A stretch of 49,034 nucleotides of DNA from positions 1 through 49,034 of the forward strand of contig ONAK01000009.1 of assembly GCA_900315765.1 (NCBI GenBank), written 5' to 3'. The notes under the pieces are model-generated. The model made no database searches, was not told the DNA's origin, and worked only from the letters and a program-made list of their open reading frames with translations. Each line of letters opens with the position of its first letter. Within the stretch, counting starts at the first letter, position 1. Positions 9,264 through 18,393 of this stretch are shown here, in pieces. Source of the stretch: an uncultured Prevotella sp. Lineage in GTDB: Bacteria > Bacteroidota > Bacteroidia > Bacteroidales > Bacteroidaceae. Both the position numbers and the translations under genes were made by a program.

Positions 9264-12200
9264 TTAGAATGACAATTGCAGACCGAGGGTATAGGTCTTG
9301 TTAAGAGGATACAAGCGTCCAAGGTCGCTGTCAGGATGTTCTGGATCTACAAACTTTACACCAGTGAATGTTAGCAGATTGTAGGCGTTGGCATACACAC
9401 GCAGTGTCATGCCTTTCAACCCTTTTATCTTGGACAAGGTATATCCTAGTTCTACGCTTTTTAGACGTAGATAGGCAGTGCTTACACGATTGAACTCAGA
9501 GTTTCCGAATGGGTTGTGGTTGGTATAGGCATAATAGCCTGACTCCCATTCCTGTGTTGGATCCCATGGATCAGCTGTTGGGTCGACTGGGTGCCAACGA
9601 TCCCAGAACTGCTCGAGGGTTCCACCAGCAGCGGCCTCATAGCCCCAGATGCGGTATAGTGGCTCTTCGTAGCGCATGCTGCCTAGAGCAGAGCCTTGGA
9701 ACAGAATGTTTAAATCAAAGTTACGCCAGTTGGCATCGATGTTGAACGAATAGTTCATCCATGGTGTCTGATCGTAGGCAAATGGGTGTTCGTCTAGGCC
9801 GTTTATCTCGCCGTCTCCGTTCCAGTCTTCATACTTATAGTCTCCTGGCAGTACATCGCGTTCGTGATAGATGTCATAATTCCAGATGTCCTCCCAGTTG
9901 GTGAATCGGCCAGCCGAGGTGTAACCGAATTGTACGCCTTGATAACGATTGTTTAGATTATCGTGGCGCCACTTATCGTAGCTATTGGCATAAGTAGCAT
10001 TCTGTACAGCTGTAAGGTACTTGTTGCGAGTCAGACTGAATATGCCCTTCAGACCATAGTTGAACTCACCAATGTGGTTACGATGTGTAATTTCCAGTTC
10101 AACCCCCATGTGTTGATCGCTGTTGGCGTTCAGTTGTGGAGCATCGGCACCTATCACGGTTGGAAAATCACCTGGACGCATGTAAAGGCCTGTACGCTTG
10201 CGGATAAAGTAATCGAAGGTGATACCAAGTTTTCCATCCCATGCGCTAAAATCGAGACCAATGTTGAAACTCTTTGATTTGTACCATGAAATCTCTTCGT
10301 TTGGCATGGCCTTTGGCGAGGCGCCATATATAAATTGCCCGCCAAACATCCATCCTGGAGCATAGCCATTGTACCAACCCTTGTTGCCATCACCACTGCC
10401 ACCTGCAGGGTAAGAGTAGCCTGCTACCCAGTCGTAGCTGGCACCAGAGTCATCACCCATTTCACCATAGCTGGCGCGAACTTTCAAGTTCTGGATGAAG
10501 TGCAGGGCATTAATACTTTTGAAGAAAGGTTCCTCGCTAATACGCCAACCTGCGCTGGCTGATGGGAAGAATCCCCAGCGATGACCTGCGGCAAACTGTG
10601 AACTGCCGTCATAACGAAATTGTCCTTCAATAAGGTAGCGATCGGCGAAGTTGTAGTTCAACCTACCGATAAACGAGTTGTAATTAGCTGCGTGGATATC
10701 GCCTGCACTGGCATTGCCCAACTGGCCTTCATCTACACCATTAAACAGGTATGGGCTATTGAATGCTAAGTTGCGGCGTGCATAGAAACCATCATAAACC
10801 TTCTGTTGGGTCTCAAGACCAATCATGGCGCCTATTGTGTGAGAAGATATGGTGCGATTGTAGTTCAGTGTGAATTGTGACAATTTCTGTGTGTTGTCAT
10901 AGTGCTCCTTGCGTAACTGGGCTGGTGAACTACCAGAGTATACCTGCTGTATGTAGGTGTCTGTTACAGGATCGTAAGCATACTGATTATATTGTCTGCG
11001 ATAAATTTCGTTCTTGTCCATGTGGAAGTCGTATGAGTACATAGCTCTGGCGCTCAACCCCTTTAGAGCGTTAATATACTTGCCAAAGTCGAAAGAAATT
11101 GTACCCTGTGTCAGCATCTGGTAGCGCTTGTACTTTCTATGGCCGCTTATGTCGCTTGTCATCTCAGCCACAGCGTTCTCGCCCAAGTCTAAGTTCTGAT
11201 AGTTCAACATGGTGTGTTCTGGGTCGGCATAGGCAGCAGCAAGTGGGCCTTGACGCCAATAGTTGCGGATGATATCTGTTGTCGACGTATAGGGATTGTT
11301 GCGATTGTCGAGCATGCCGTTTATCTGTAGCTCAAAGTTCAGTCCCTTTACTATCTCTGCATCTATCTTGGATGTTATGTTGAATTTGTCATAGTTCAGA
11401 TCGCCACTCTTCAGAAATCCTTTCTGGTAGAGGTATCCCATGCTTACAAAATATTGCATCTTATCAGAACCTCCACTGATGGTCATGTTGTGGTTGGTTT
11501 CAGGTGCAGTATCAGCAAATATCAGGTCGTTCCAGTTGGTTCCTTGCTTGGTACCGTTGCGATACTCTTCGATGGCCTCCTCTGTAAACATAGGTGCTCC
11601 GCCGTCAATATTGTTTTTCTTCAGTTCGTTCATCAGCGTCATGGCACGAACAGGGTCAAGCAATTTCGGCATGCTCTTGGGCGCCTGGATGGTGAAAGTA
11701 CCGCTATAGCTTACTTGGGTCTTTCCCTTACCGCCTTTCTTGGTAGTTACTAAAAGCACTCCGTTGGCAGCGCGAAGACCATAGATGGCAGCAGATGCGT
11801 CTTTCAGCACAGAAATGTCTTCGATGTCGTTGGCATTCATTCGTTGGAAATCCTCTACAGAACGTGGAACGCCATCTATGACAATCAGTGGAGCACCCAA
11901 GCCGCGCACATCGAAGTTATTGCGATAGGTTCCTGGTTCAGAACTCTGCTGCCATACGCGAACACCAGCAATACGGCCTGTAAGCATATTTTGAGTGTTT
12001 TCGTTGTTGGTCTTTATCATATCCTTACCACGCAGAGCACTAACAGATCCTGTGATTGAACCACGTTTTTGTGTGCCGTAGCCCACAACTATCACATCGT
12101 TTAGTTCTGACACTTCCTCTGTCATCGTCACATTGATGGTCTGTCGTCCTTGTATATTCTTACTTACAGCCTTCATGCCGATATATGCAAAGTCAAGTGT

Positions 12201-12413
12201 GCCGTTGTCTGCTACATTGATGGAATAACAGCCGTCAAAGTCTGTAACAACTGCATTTCTTGTGCCATGATAGGTTACAGTAGCGCCTATGACGGGCTCG
12301 CTGTTTTGGTCGGTGACCTTTCCTTTTACGGTGATGATGTTCTGTGCCTGCATACCTATACAGAGTATTGTTGCAAACAAGAGCAGTACACCTTTTTTAG
12401 CTGAAATATTCAT
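9264..12413 (-). CDS. SusC/RagA TonB-dependent outer membrane transporter
   Basis: This is a 1049-residue TonB-linked barrel. Residues 1-23 are a signal peptide and 25-98 an N-terminal carboxypeptidase-regulatory-like domain (KGKVTDQNSEPVIGATV). Next come a TonB-box-like segment near 105-112 (DVIVVGYG) and the plug, whose SusC signature LKDASAAIYGLRAANGVLLV spans about 203-222. The rest is the 22-strand barrel, ending in TLGLQLSF with the terminal aromatic expected of outer membrane proteins. It imports oligosaccharides with SusD into the periplasm, driven by TonB-ExbBD. It has no N-terminal FecR-interacting extension, so control by an ECF sigma/anti-sigma pair is unlikely. That agrees with a different type of regulator next door. 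Confidence 0.97.
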   Translation of the reverse strand: MNISAKKGVLLLFATILCIGMQAQNIITVKGKVTDQNSEPVIGATVTYHGTRNAVVTDFDGCYSINVADNGTLDFAYIGMKAVSKNIQGRQTINVTMTEEVSELNDVIVVGYGTQKRGSITGSVSALRGKDMIKTNNENTQNMLTGRIAGVRVWQQSSEPGTYRNNFDVRGLGAPLIVIDGVPRSVEDFQRMNANDIEDISVLKDASAAIYGLRAANGVLLVTTKKGGKGKTQVSYSGTFTIQAPKSMPKLLDPVRAMTLMNELKKNNIDGGAPMFTEEAIEEYRNGTKQGTNWNDLIFADTAPETNHNMTISGGSDKMQYFVSMGYLYQKGFLKSGDLNYDKFNITSKIDAEIVKGLNFELQINGMLDNRNNPYTSTTDIIRNYWRQGPLAAAYADPEHTMLNYQNLDLGENAVAEMTSDISGHRKYKRYQMLTQGTISFDFGKYINALKGLSARAMYSYDFHMDKNEIYRRQYNQYAYDPVTDTYIQQVYSGSSPAQLRKEHYDNTQKLSQFTLNYNRTISSHTIGAMIGLETQQKVYDGFYARRNLAFNSPYLFNGVDEGQLGNASAGDIHAANYNSFIGRLNYNFADRYLIEGQFRYDGSSQFAAGHRWGFFPSASAGWRISEEPFFKSINALHFIQNLKVRASYGEMGDDSGASYDWVAGYSYPAGGSGDGNKGWYNGYAPGWMFGGQFIYGASPKAMPNEEISWYKSKSFNIGLDFSAWDGKLGITFDYFIRKRTGLYMRPGDFPTVIGADAPQLNANSDQHMGVELEITHRNHIGEFNYGLKGIFSLTRNKYLTAVQNATYANSYDKWRHDNLNNRYQGVQFGYTSAGRFTNWEDIWNYDIYHERDVLPGDYKYEDWNGDGEINGLDEHPFAYDQTPWMNYSFNIDANWRNFDLNILFQGSALGSMRYEEPLYRIWGYEAAAGGTLEQFWDRWHPVDPTADPWDPTQEWESGYYAYTNHNPFGNSEFNRVSTAYLRLKSVELGYTLSKIKGLKGMTLRVYANAYNLLTFTGVKFVDPEHPDSDLGRLYPLNKTYTLGLQLSF

Positions 12414-12431
12414 TTTGTTTATGTTATATAG

Positions 12432-13901
12432 TTATTTTACTGTCAATTGTGATGCTACAAGCATAGCGTATTCTGAAGCATAAGCAAATGCAACGAGTGC
12501 TCTAACATCGTTCTGTGCCTGATTGTTGCTCCATCCTCCAGTGAGTCCCCGTGGTAGAGCATTGTCCTGTAGAAAGTTCTGCCATGAGTAGTCTAGGTTG
12601 GTTTGGAATGTAGACACACCCTCTTTTGTGTCTACTCCTATCTCGCTTGCCGAAATCCATCCGCGCATTAACACGTCGTCAAACCATCGACTGAAATCGC
12701 TATAGGCATAGTCCCAGGTACCCTTCGAGTTCTTCTTGGGGAAGTAGCTGTATGTGTCTTTATACAAATTACGAGTGTCTTCTAAATATCGGCTGTCGTT
12801 GGTCAATGAATAAAGATCGGCTCCGCCGCTAACCATTGTACCACTGTTATATGTGTGCTTGGTACCTCCTGCACCTGTGCCTGGGTTAGATATGCGATAC
12901 TGTACACCATCTATTTCTTCATAACGTATGTTATTGTTTGCTCCTACCATATCAAGATATACGCCATCGGCTGCACGCAGGTTAAACTGTTGCCATTCGT
13001 ATATTTTCTGCGCCATCATCAAGTAGTAGTCTGCTTTTTTCGCTGTCACGTCCTTTCGCTTGTGGTCATTGTCGATGGTACGGTAAGTTATTTTGTCTTC
13101 CTTGCCCTGATAGTGCTTGGCCAGCCAAACCAATGGAGATATGAACGGCCCGTTGCTACAAGCATGTTTTGTGCAGTATGATGGTCCCCATGTTATACCG
13201 CCCACTTCGTTACCCCAAGAGTGCTGTTTGTCATCGATACACCAGTCCCAACCATCCAGCACGTATGAAGTAAGATATTCTGCTTTGTCGAGGTATTTTT
13301 GCTCGCCCGTAATTTTCCATGAGCGCAGCAGCTCACGTATAATCCATTGTTGGTCGTCGTACACGTTCTGGTCGCCATCAACTTTAGCGCCTCCTTTTAT
13401 TCCGCCACGATGCACTCCGTAAACAGTCCATTCCTGATTGTTACGTGTATACGATGTCAGTCTGAAAGTACCCGCATAATACTCCAGACCATCGTACAAC
13501 TTCTCAAGTTGTGCTTTGTAGTTGGCAGCCGATCCTTGCTCTGGAGTCTTGCCAGCCTTGGCAAGAGCAGCATAACCTTCGAGAATACTGTTGCAGGCTT
13601 CTATGGCTGCTGTATATGGCCATACATCGGCTTCGCCGCTAGCTTTGCTTGTTGATGGGTTATACATGTCGGCCATTTTCATTTCGATGTTGACATAGTG
13701 CTGCATGGCAGCGTCAAATAGGGTGGTAGCTCTTGTCAGATTACGCACACTCACGTCGTTGTTATCAACAGGTTGGGTAACAATCGGGGTGCTTGGCACT
13801 TCTGGCTGTGAGCCATTGTCGCCACCACAACTAGCTGTTGTGGTAACGGCAATGACAAGACTTGCCATAGTTAGGAATTCTTTTTTCATTTTTGTATTCA
13901 T
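12432..13901 (-). CDS. GH76 family endo-alpha-1,6-mannanase lipoprotein
   Basis: This 489-residue protein has lipobox TASC (Cys25) followed by CGGDNGSQ, and an acidic/Pro-rich tether, suggesting the outer face of the outer membrane. The start of the catalytic domain (RATTLFDAAMQHYVN) and the NVYDDQQWIIREL block are those of GH76. The paired aspartates Asp182-Asp183 correspond to the catalytic nucleophile/acid pair of alpha-1,6-mannanases. The fold is an (alpha/alpha)6 barrel. It would cut the alpha-1,6 mannan backbone at the surface into pieces for SusCD. It sits 9 bp after the lead lipoprotein gene and 18 bp before susC. An ATG four codons downstream is an equally good start. Confidence 0.92.
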   Translation of the reverse strand: MNTKMKKEFLTMASLVIAVTTTASCGGDNGSQPEVPSTPIVTQPVDNNDVSVRNLTRATTLFDAAMQHYVNIEMKMADMYNPSTSKASGEADVWPYTAAIEACNSILEGYAALAKAGKTPEQGSAANYKAQLEKLYDGLEYYAGTFRLTSYTRNNQEWTVYGVHRGGIKGGAKVDGDQNVYDDQQWIIRELLRSWKITGEQKYLDKAEYLTSYVLDGWDWCIDDKQHSWGNEVGGITWGPSYCTKHACSNGPFISPLVWLAKHYQGKEDKITYRTIDNDHKRKDVTAKKADYYLMMAQKIYEWQQFNLRAADGVYLDMVGANNNIRYEEIDGVQYRISNPGTGAGGTKHTYNSGTMVSGGADLYSLTNDSRYLEDTRNLYKDTYSYFPKKNSKGTWDYAYSDFSRWFDDVLMRGWISASEIGVDTKEGVSTFQTNLDYSWQNFLQDNALPRGLTGGWSNNQAQNDVRALVAFAYASEYAMLVASQLTVK

Positions 13902-13910
13902 ATTGTTTGT

Positions 13911-15716
13911 TCAATTCAGATTGATGTCGTAAATAGTTACCTTATTCTCGTCCCCGTTTTCCTCGCCTTTGTAGACGCCTAGTACCAGAGTTACGTTCTT
14001 GTTCTTATATTGCGACAAATCGAACACGAATTTTCCATAGTTCTCAGGGTGACTATTGTCGCCGTTGTTGTGGCGGAACTTGATTGTGCCGTCAGGTCCT
14101 TCTGTCAGTTCAGCTACGTTTGATTCACTATTTGGCTGAAGATACTTAACGTTCATGTCGTCTGTAATGGCGATGAGTTTAAAGAAAGTTGCATTATCGC
14201 CAAAGTTGCGAGCACGTAGGGTAAGCTTCTTGTTACTATCGTTGATGGCAAACTTGCTGTACAGATAGCTCTCGGCTTTAGAGGTGCTTACAATTCCATT
14301 GCCGCCGCGCGTCTTGATGGTATAGCCTTCGTTGGTAAATACATCGCAGTCTTTTGTTATAGATGTTAATCCCCAGAATGCAGCCACATGTCCAGTCTTG
14401 TTCCAATCGCGGTATGCCCATACGTATTCATCTCTATCTTTACGACCATCGTATGTGGTGATGCCGGTAAATGATTTTCGTTCGTTAGGCATAGTTCCAC
14501 GAACCATCTCTTGTGTCAAGTGTAATTCCTCGAGTTCTTCGTTAATTGGGGTTCCTGGTAACCAAGCAAGTCCATTGACTGCTGATGGAGCAAAGCTGAT
14601 TCGACGCAATACCAGCTGAACCCATTCTCCTGAATAATAAGTTCCGATGGCGATAGCAATATCTTTACCAACGTAATCGCTGAGATCAAATACAAAGTTC
14701 TTGTAGTTCCCGTCTTGGAATGAGATATTTTCGCCTAGCTTCTTTGCCTGGGGCTTTGAATCACTTAAGTCTACTACCATCACATTCCATATGGCAGGTC
14801 CTTGATGAGTGCGGGCAAAGACTGTCATAATCTTGTTGTCTTCTGTGATATGCTTTCTACCATATATAAAGGTATTAAGATTGTCTAAATCTGGACCCTC
14901 GCTTTTGTTTTCGTCTACTCGCATTGTGGTACCCTCGTTTTGTTCTTCCCAGTTACCAATCATGTCTAGGGTACACATGTAGTCTACGCTCCAGTCGAAT
15001 TGTGGATAGTTATCTGCATTTCGTCCGCCTCGGTATTCGTTATACATCCATGGCGTACATTCTTTCAGATCACTAAGTGTTAGGCCGGGTAAAATCTCGT
15101 CGCCACCAAGTAGAATGTCTGATAACAGGACTACTCCATCCATGAAATCATCGACTTTGATTTCACGTGTTTGTGGCGTATAATCACTATAGGTGATTGT
15201 TATAGTATAATTGTCTAATGGCAGCTGTGATATGGTAAATATACCATCGCTGTTTGTTAATACAGGGTCTCCACCGATAGATACTGATGCTCCTTCTAAT
15301 GGCTTCTTGCCATTTTGAGCATCGAGTATTCTACCTGTGATTTTGGCGGCGGCATATCTTAAACTTGTGCTGATGTTTGCCGTTCCGTCATTCCATTGTT
15401 TGGGGGTCAGAGTGCAGCTGACTGTTTGATAGTCTGTTTTGCTGAATGAGAGAATGTGTTTGCCAATAGGCACACTTTTAAGAGAATAAGAGCCAGAGTC
15501 ATCAGTAATGTCGCTGATGTCTACATCATTAATTGTTACTGTAACTCCTGATAGGGGAGAATTCATGTCATCTGTAATGATGCCACTAACGTCTCCATTC
15601 CCCAAATTCGAGCTGTAGCTGTTTTCGTCTTTACTACAACTGAGATTGCTAATTGCCAAGAAGCATATTCCTAAAAGATATGCTGATAATCTTTTGGCTT
15701 TGGTTTTCTGTTTCAT
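13911..15716 (-). CDS. Modular PUL lipoprotein with two CarboxypepD_reg-like domains
   Basis: This 601-residue protein starts the operon. Lipobox NLSC (Cys27) marks a lipoprotein. Residues about 40-115 and 125-195 are two carboxypeptidase-regulatory-like domains (GIITDDMNSPLSGVTVTIND; GRILDAQNGKKPLEGASVSI), each with the usual G-x-F/Y-x-I/L-x-x-L/V-P turn. The remainder is beta-rich. Two related stretches, FVFDLSDYVGKDIAIAIGTY near 343-362 and FVFDLSQYKNKNVTLVLGVY near 567-586, point to a duplicated jelly-roll module. I see no catalytic motif. As the first gene of a mannan locus it is a candidate surface glycan-binding protein. I do not recognise a named family for the C-terminal part. Confidence 0.75.
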   Translation of the reverse strand: MKQKTKAKRLSAYLLGICFLAISNLSCSKDENSYSSNLGNGDVSGIITDDMNSPLSGVTVTINDVDISDITDDSGSYSLKSVPIGKHILSFSKTDYQTVSCTLTPKQWNDGTANISTSLRYAAAKITGRILDAQNGKKPLEGASVSIGGDPVLTNSDGIFTISQLPLDNYTITITYSDYTPQTREIKVDDFMDGVVLLSDILLGGDEILPGLTLSDLKECTPWMYNEYRGGRNADNYPQFDWSVDYMCTLDMIGNWEEQNEGTTMRVDENKSEGPDLDNLNTFIYGRKHITEDNKIMTVFARTHQGPAIWNVMVVDLSDSKPQAKKLGENISFQDGNYKNFVFDLSDYVGKDIAIAIGTYYSGEWVQLVLRRISFAPSAVNGLAWLPGTPINEELEELHLTQEMVRGTMPNERKSFTGITTYDGRKDRDEYVWAYRDWNKTGHVAAFWGLTSITKDCDVFTNEGYTIKTRGGNGIVSTSKAESYLYSKFAINDSNKKLTLRARNFGDNATFFKLIAITDDMNVKYLQPNSESNVAELTEGPDGTIKFRHNNGDNSHPENYGKFVFDLSQYKNKNVTLVLGVYKGEENGDENKVTIYDINLN

Positions 15717-15758
15717 TTAAGTAATCTACATTTTAGTTATTAATAGAAAAATCGACTG

Positions 15759-15766
15759 CAAAAGTA
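15759..15766 (-). promoter_or_regulatory. Promoter -7 box of the mannan operon
   Basis: Read on the minus strand this is TACTTTTG, a full match to the Bacteroidetes TAnnTTTG box, about 42 bp before the ATG of the lead lipoprotein. The expected -33 TTTG is absent; the TTAATTN repeats lie there instead, which suggests activator dependence. Confidence 0.7.
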
Positions 15767-15778
15767 TAGTGATGCATA

Positions 15779-15828
15779 TTAATTAGCCGGTTAATTTGGG
15801 GTTAATTCGCGATTAAAAGTGTTAATCT
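15779..15828. promoter_or_regulatory. TTAATTN direct repeats, likely operator
   Basis: In the divergent control region, heptamers starting TTAA occur at 15779 (TTAATTA), 15791 (TTAATTT), 15802 (TTAATTC) and 15813 (TTAAAAG), with a further TTAATCT at 15822. Spacings are 12, 11, 11 and 9 bp, so most copies fall on one face of the helix. They occupy the -33 and upstream region of the minus-strand mannan promoter. Direct heptamers at 11-bp spacing are the known binding pattern of SARP-family activators, and the adjacent divergent gene encodes a SARP-like DNA-binding module. Confidence 0.6.
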
Positions 15829-15863
15829 GCGATGTTTTTATGGTTTTTATGCCCTAAAAGTGC

Positions 15864-15871
15864 TATATTTG
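15864..15871 (+). promoter_or_regulatory. Promoter -7 box of the kelch-SARP regulator gene
   Basis: TATATTTG matches TAnnTTTG and lies 20 bp before the ATG at 15892. Because a transcript from it would start after 15871, it argues against an in-frame upstream ATG at 15832. Confidence 0.6.
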
Positions 15872-15891
15872 CACCATCAATAAATAGTGAC

Positions 15892-18366
15892 ATGAAAATA
15901 ATAGCTAAACTGGTATTCCTTTTTTTTCTTATAGGAAATGTCTCTCAGTCGTATTCCCAAGGCTTACGATTCCTTAATCCGATAGACTCGATAAATGGTC
16001 GAACATCCTATTCTGTATTCGCCGATGAGCCTAAATTCTTTGCTCATCAACTGAATATTAAATTTGATTTGCAGATTCCAAGAGTAGGTGAGGTTGGTTA
16101 TATTCTTCACGTCGTAGATGAAAATAAAGGAGTTAATTTTAATTTGTTTTACGATGGAAGAGGCAACGATTGGTTTGAACTGAATGAAGAGGGTAAGACA
16201 ACCATCATCAGGATGAACTTCAATCGGCAGAAGTTCTTGGATAAAGGTTGGGTAAATTTTTCTCTTCATTTCGATTTTGATAATAAGATCATCGAACTGA
16301 CTATCGATGGTGCAAAGATGAAAGCTGCAGTAGTCAGTCTTCCATCTTCTTTGTCTCCCCAAATCGTCTTTGGTAGGTTTGATTACTTGATAGATGTACC
16401 TTCTATAGCTATTAGGAATTTGTGTATTTTAGGTGGCGAGAAAGAATATTATTTTCCGCTTTCGCAAAGCAGGAGTAATGATGTATATGATTATGAACAG
16501 AATAGAATAGGTCATGTTGATAATCCATATTGGAGTATAAACGATTGCTATCATTGGAAGAAACTTGATAGTATGCATTTCCTTCATAATGCAGGTACGT
16601 GTTTTGATCCGCAACGACATCTGTTTTATGGTTATACTCGTGACACCTTATTAATATATAATACTGATAGTAATGAAACTGTTTACAAGGTTTTTAGCTC
16701 AAAATGCCCTGTAGACATTAATCTTGGAATGAACTTCCTGGATGTCCGTAATGATAAACTCTATACTTATGAAGTTTTTAAGTATGGAAACATTGCTGAA
16801 AGACCTAAAGATGAACCTTCTATAGCTAGCTTGAATCTAAACACGTTTGAGTGGACTGCAGAATGTTATGATCAGTTGCCAACTCAGATGCATCATCATG
16901 GTTGTTCTCTTGATACTTTACGAAACCGGTTTTATATCTTTGGTGGGTTTGGAAGTATGCAATATTTTCGTGACCTATATGTGTATGACATCAATGAGCA
17001 TAAATGGCACGATGCGTTCCCTGTCAATGCATGTACTCCTCGTTACTTTACTTCATTTGGCATTGATTCATTGTCTCGTTATGCATATATTTTTGGTGGA
17101 ATGGGTAATGAATCAGGTAATCAATCCATCGGACGCCATTATTTATATGATTTATATCGCATAGATTTGGAAAACAATTCTACTACTAAACTATGGAGTA
17201 TTGATTGGGGGAAACGCCAGAATGTTGTTCCTGTGAGAAATATGTTGGTGATGGGTGATTATTTCTATACTCTATGTTATCCAGAAGCGCTTTCTGATTC
17301 ATATCTACGTCTTTGCCGTTTCTCTATCAAAGACGGAACAATGGAAATGTTGGGTGATTCGATTCCAATCAAGTCAAATAAAATTGCAACAAATGCTAAC
17401 ATTTACTACGATCCTGTAGTTAACAAGTTCTTTGTTTGTGTTCAGGAGTTTACTAACGATATTTCGTCGACAATATCTTTGTATTCGATACAATTACCAG
17501 TTTTGTCTGACGCAGAATTTGCAAAGGTGTCGAAACTCCCTGCTGATAATCGTTTGCTTTATATATTGGCAGTGTTGTTTGTTGTCATCTTTGTTGCAGT
17601 GGTGCTGGTTTACAAAAGACATCGCAAACAGAAATTGTTGTTGGAGCATAACGAGAAATTAGATGTGCCGATGCCAGAGAATAAACCTAATTCAATTTGT
17701 ATTTTCGGAAACTTTTGTGCCTTTGATAGGAAGAATCATGATATATCATATATGTTTACTGATCGACTTCGCGAGTTGACTTGTTTGCTATTGTGGTATC
17801 ATAAACAAGGTGGCGTATCGTCGAAACTTATTGGAACGATGCTTTGGGGTGACAAACCTGCTGATAAGATAAAGAACTCACGTAGTGTGCTGATGAATCA
17901 TATGAGAAAAGTGCTTGAAGAGTTTGATGGTATAGAACTTATTTATTCCGATGGATTCTATCGTTTTGATATAGTTAAGCCATTCTACTGCGATTATCTT
18001 GATTGCTGTCATCAGGTGTTCAGTGAAACATATACGGAACAAAGTCTATTGGCAATATTGAGACGTGGAAAATTCCTGCAGACACAGAATATGCCATCGC
18101 TTGATCAGTTTAAGTCTGAAACAGAACGAGTCCTTACTCCTGTTATCAAACGTCTCATTAAGCGTACATATACAAATAATGAACTGAAACTGACACTTTA
18201 TTATGCAGAGGCAATGTTTCATGTCGACCCGTATAATATTGAAGCATTCACATATCAGATGAAATCTCTGAAGCGACTTGGGAAGGTTTACGAGGCTCAG
18301 GATGTGTCGAGAGCATTCCACGAGGAATATATCAAGGCCTTTGGCGAAGACTTTACAACACAATAA
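15892..18366 (+). CDS. Transmembrane regulator: LamG-like, kelch, TM, SARP-type wHTH-BTAD
   Basis: This 824-residue protein appears to be a one-component membrane-spanning transcription regulator. It has a signal sequence (1-22, ending SQSYSQ). Residues about 25-190 look like a LamG/concanavalin-type jelly roll (FDLQIPRVGEVGYILHV; SIAIRNLCILGG). Kelch-like propeller repeats follow (NRFYIFGGFGS and YAYIFGGMGNE are the clearest, near 350-410). One membrane helix sits near 555-576, then basic KRHRKQK. The cytoplasmic part (about 600-700) resembles an OmpR/SARP winged helix (FTDRLRELTCLLLWYH; KNSRSVLMNHMRKVLEEFDG; LIYSDGFYRFD). The last 120 residues resemble a BTAD/TPR-like helical domain. No kinase or receiver is present. 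The ATG at 15892 is chosen because the promoter box lies at 15864 and a signal peptide starts there. It diverges from the mannan operon and ends 27 bp before the type IX secretion genes, so either could be its target. Confidence 0.8.
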   Translation: MKIIAKLVFLFFLIGNVSQSYSQGLRFLNPIDSINGRTSYSVFADEPKFFAHQLNIKFDLQIPRVGEVGYILHVVDENKGVNFNLFYDGRGNDWFELNEEGKTTIIRMNFNRQKFLDKGWVNFSLHFDFDNKIIELTIDGAKMKAAVVSLPSSLSPQIVFGRFDYLIDVPSIAIRNLCILGGEKEYYFPLSQSRSNDVYDYEQNRIGHVDNPYWSINDCYHWKKLDSMHFLHNAGTCFDPQRHLFYGYTRDTLLIYNTDSNETVYKVFSSKCPVDINLGMNFLDVRNDKLYTYEVFKYGNIAERPKDEPSIASLNLNTFEWTAECYDQLPTQMHHHGCSLDTLRNRFYIFGGFGSMQYFRDLYVYDINEHKWHDAFPVNACTPRYFTSFGIDSLSRYAYIFGGMGNESGNQSIGRHYLYDLYRIDLENNSTTKLWSIDWGKRQNVVPVRNMLVMGDYFYTLCYPEALSDSYLRLCRFSIKDGTMEMLGDSIPIKSNKIATNANIYYDPVVNKFFVCVQEFTNDISSTISLYSIQLPVLSDAEFAKVSKLPADNRLLYILAVLFVVIFVAVVLVYKRHRKQKLLLEHNEKLDVPMPENKPNSICIFGNFCAFDRKNHDISYMFTDRLRELTCLLLWYHKQGGVSSKLIGTMLWGDKPADKIKNSRSVLMNHMRKVLEEFDGIELIYSDGFYRFDIVKPFYCDYLDCCHQVFSETYTEQSLLAILRRGKFLQTQNMPSLDQFKSETERVLTPVIKRLIKRTYTNNELKLTLYYAEAMFHVDPYNIEAFTYQMKSLKRLGKVYEAQDVSRAFHEEYIKAFGEDFTTQ

Positions 18367-18393
18367 TTTGAGACGTTTTGCGTTATTATAAAC

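Noticed and set aside
15832..15891. Upstream ATG at 15832 as the regulator start
   Set aside because: The promoter -7 box lies downstream of it at 15864, and the signal peptide starts at 15892.
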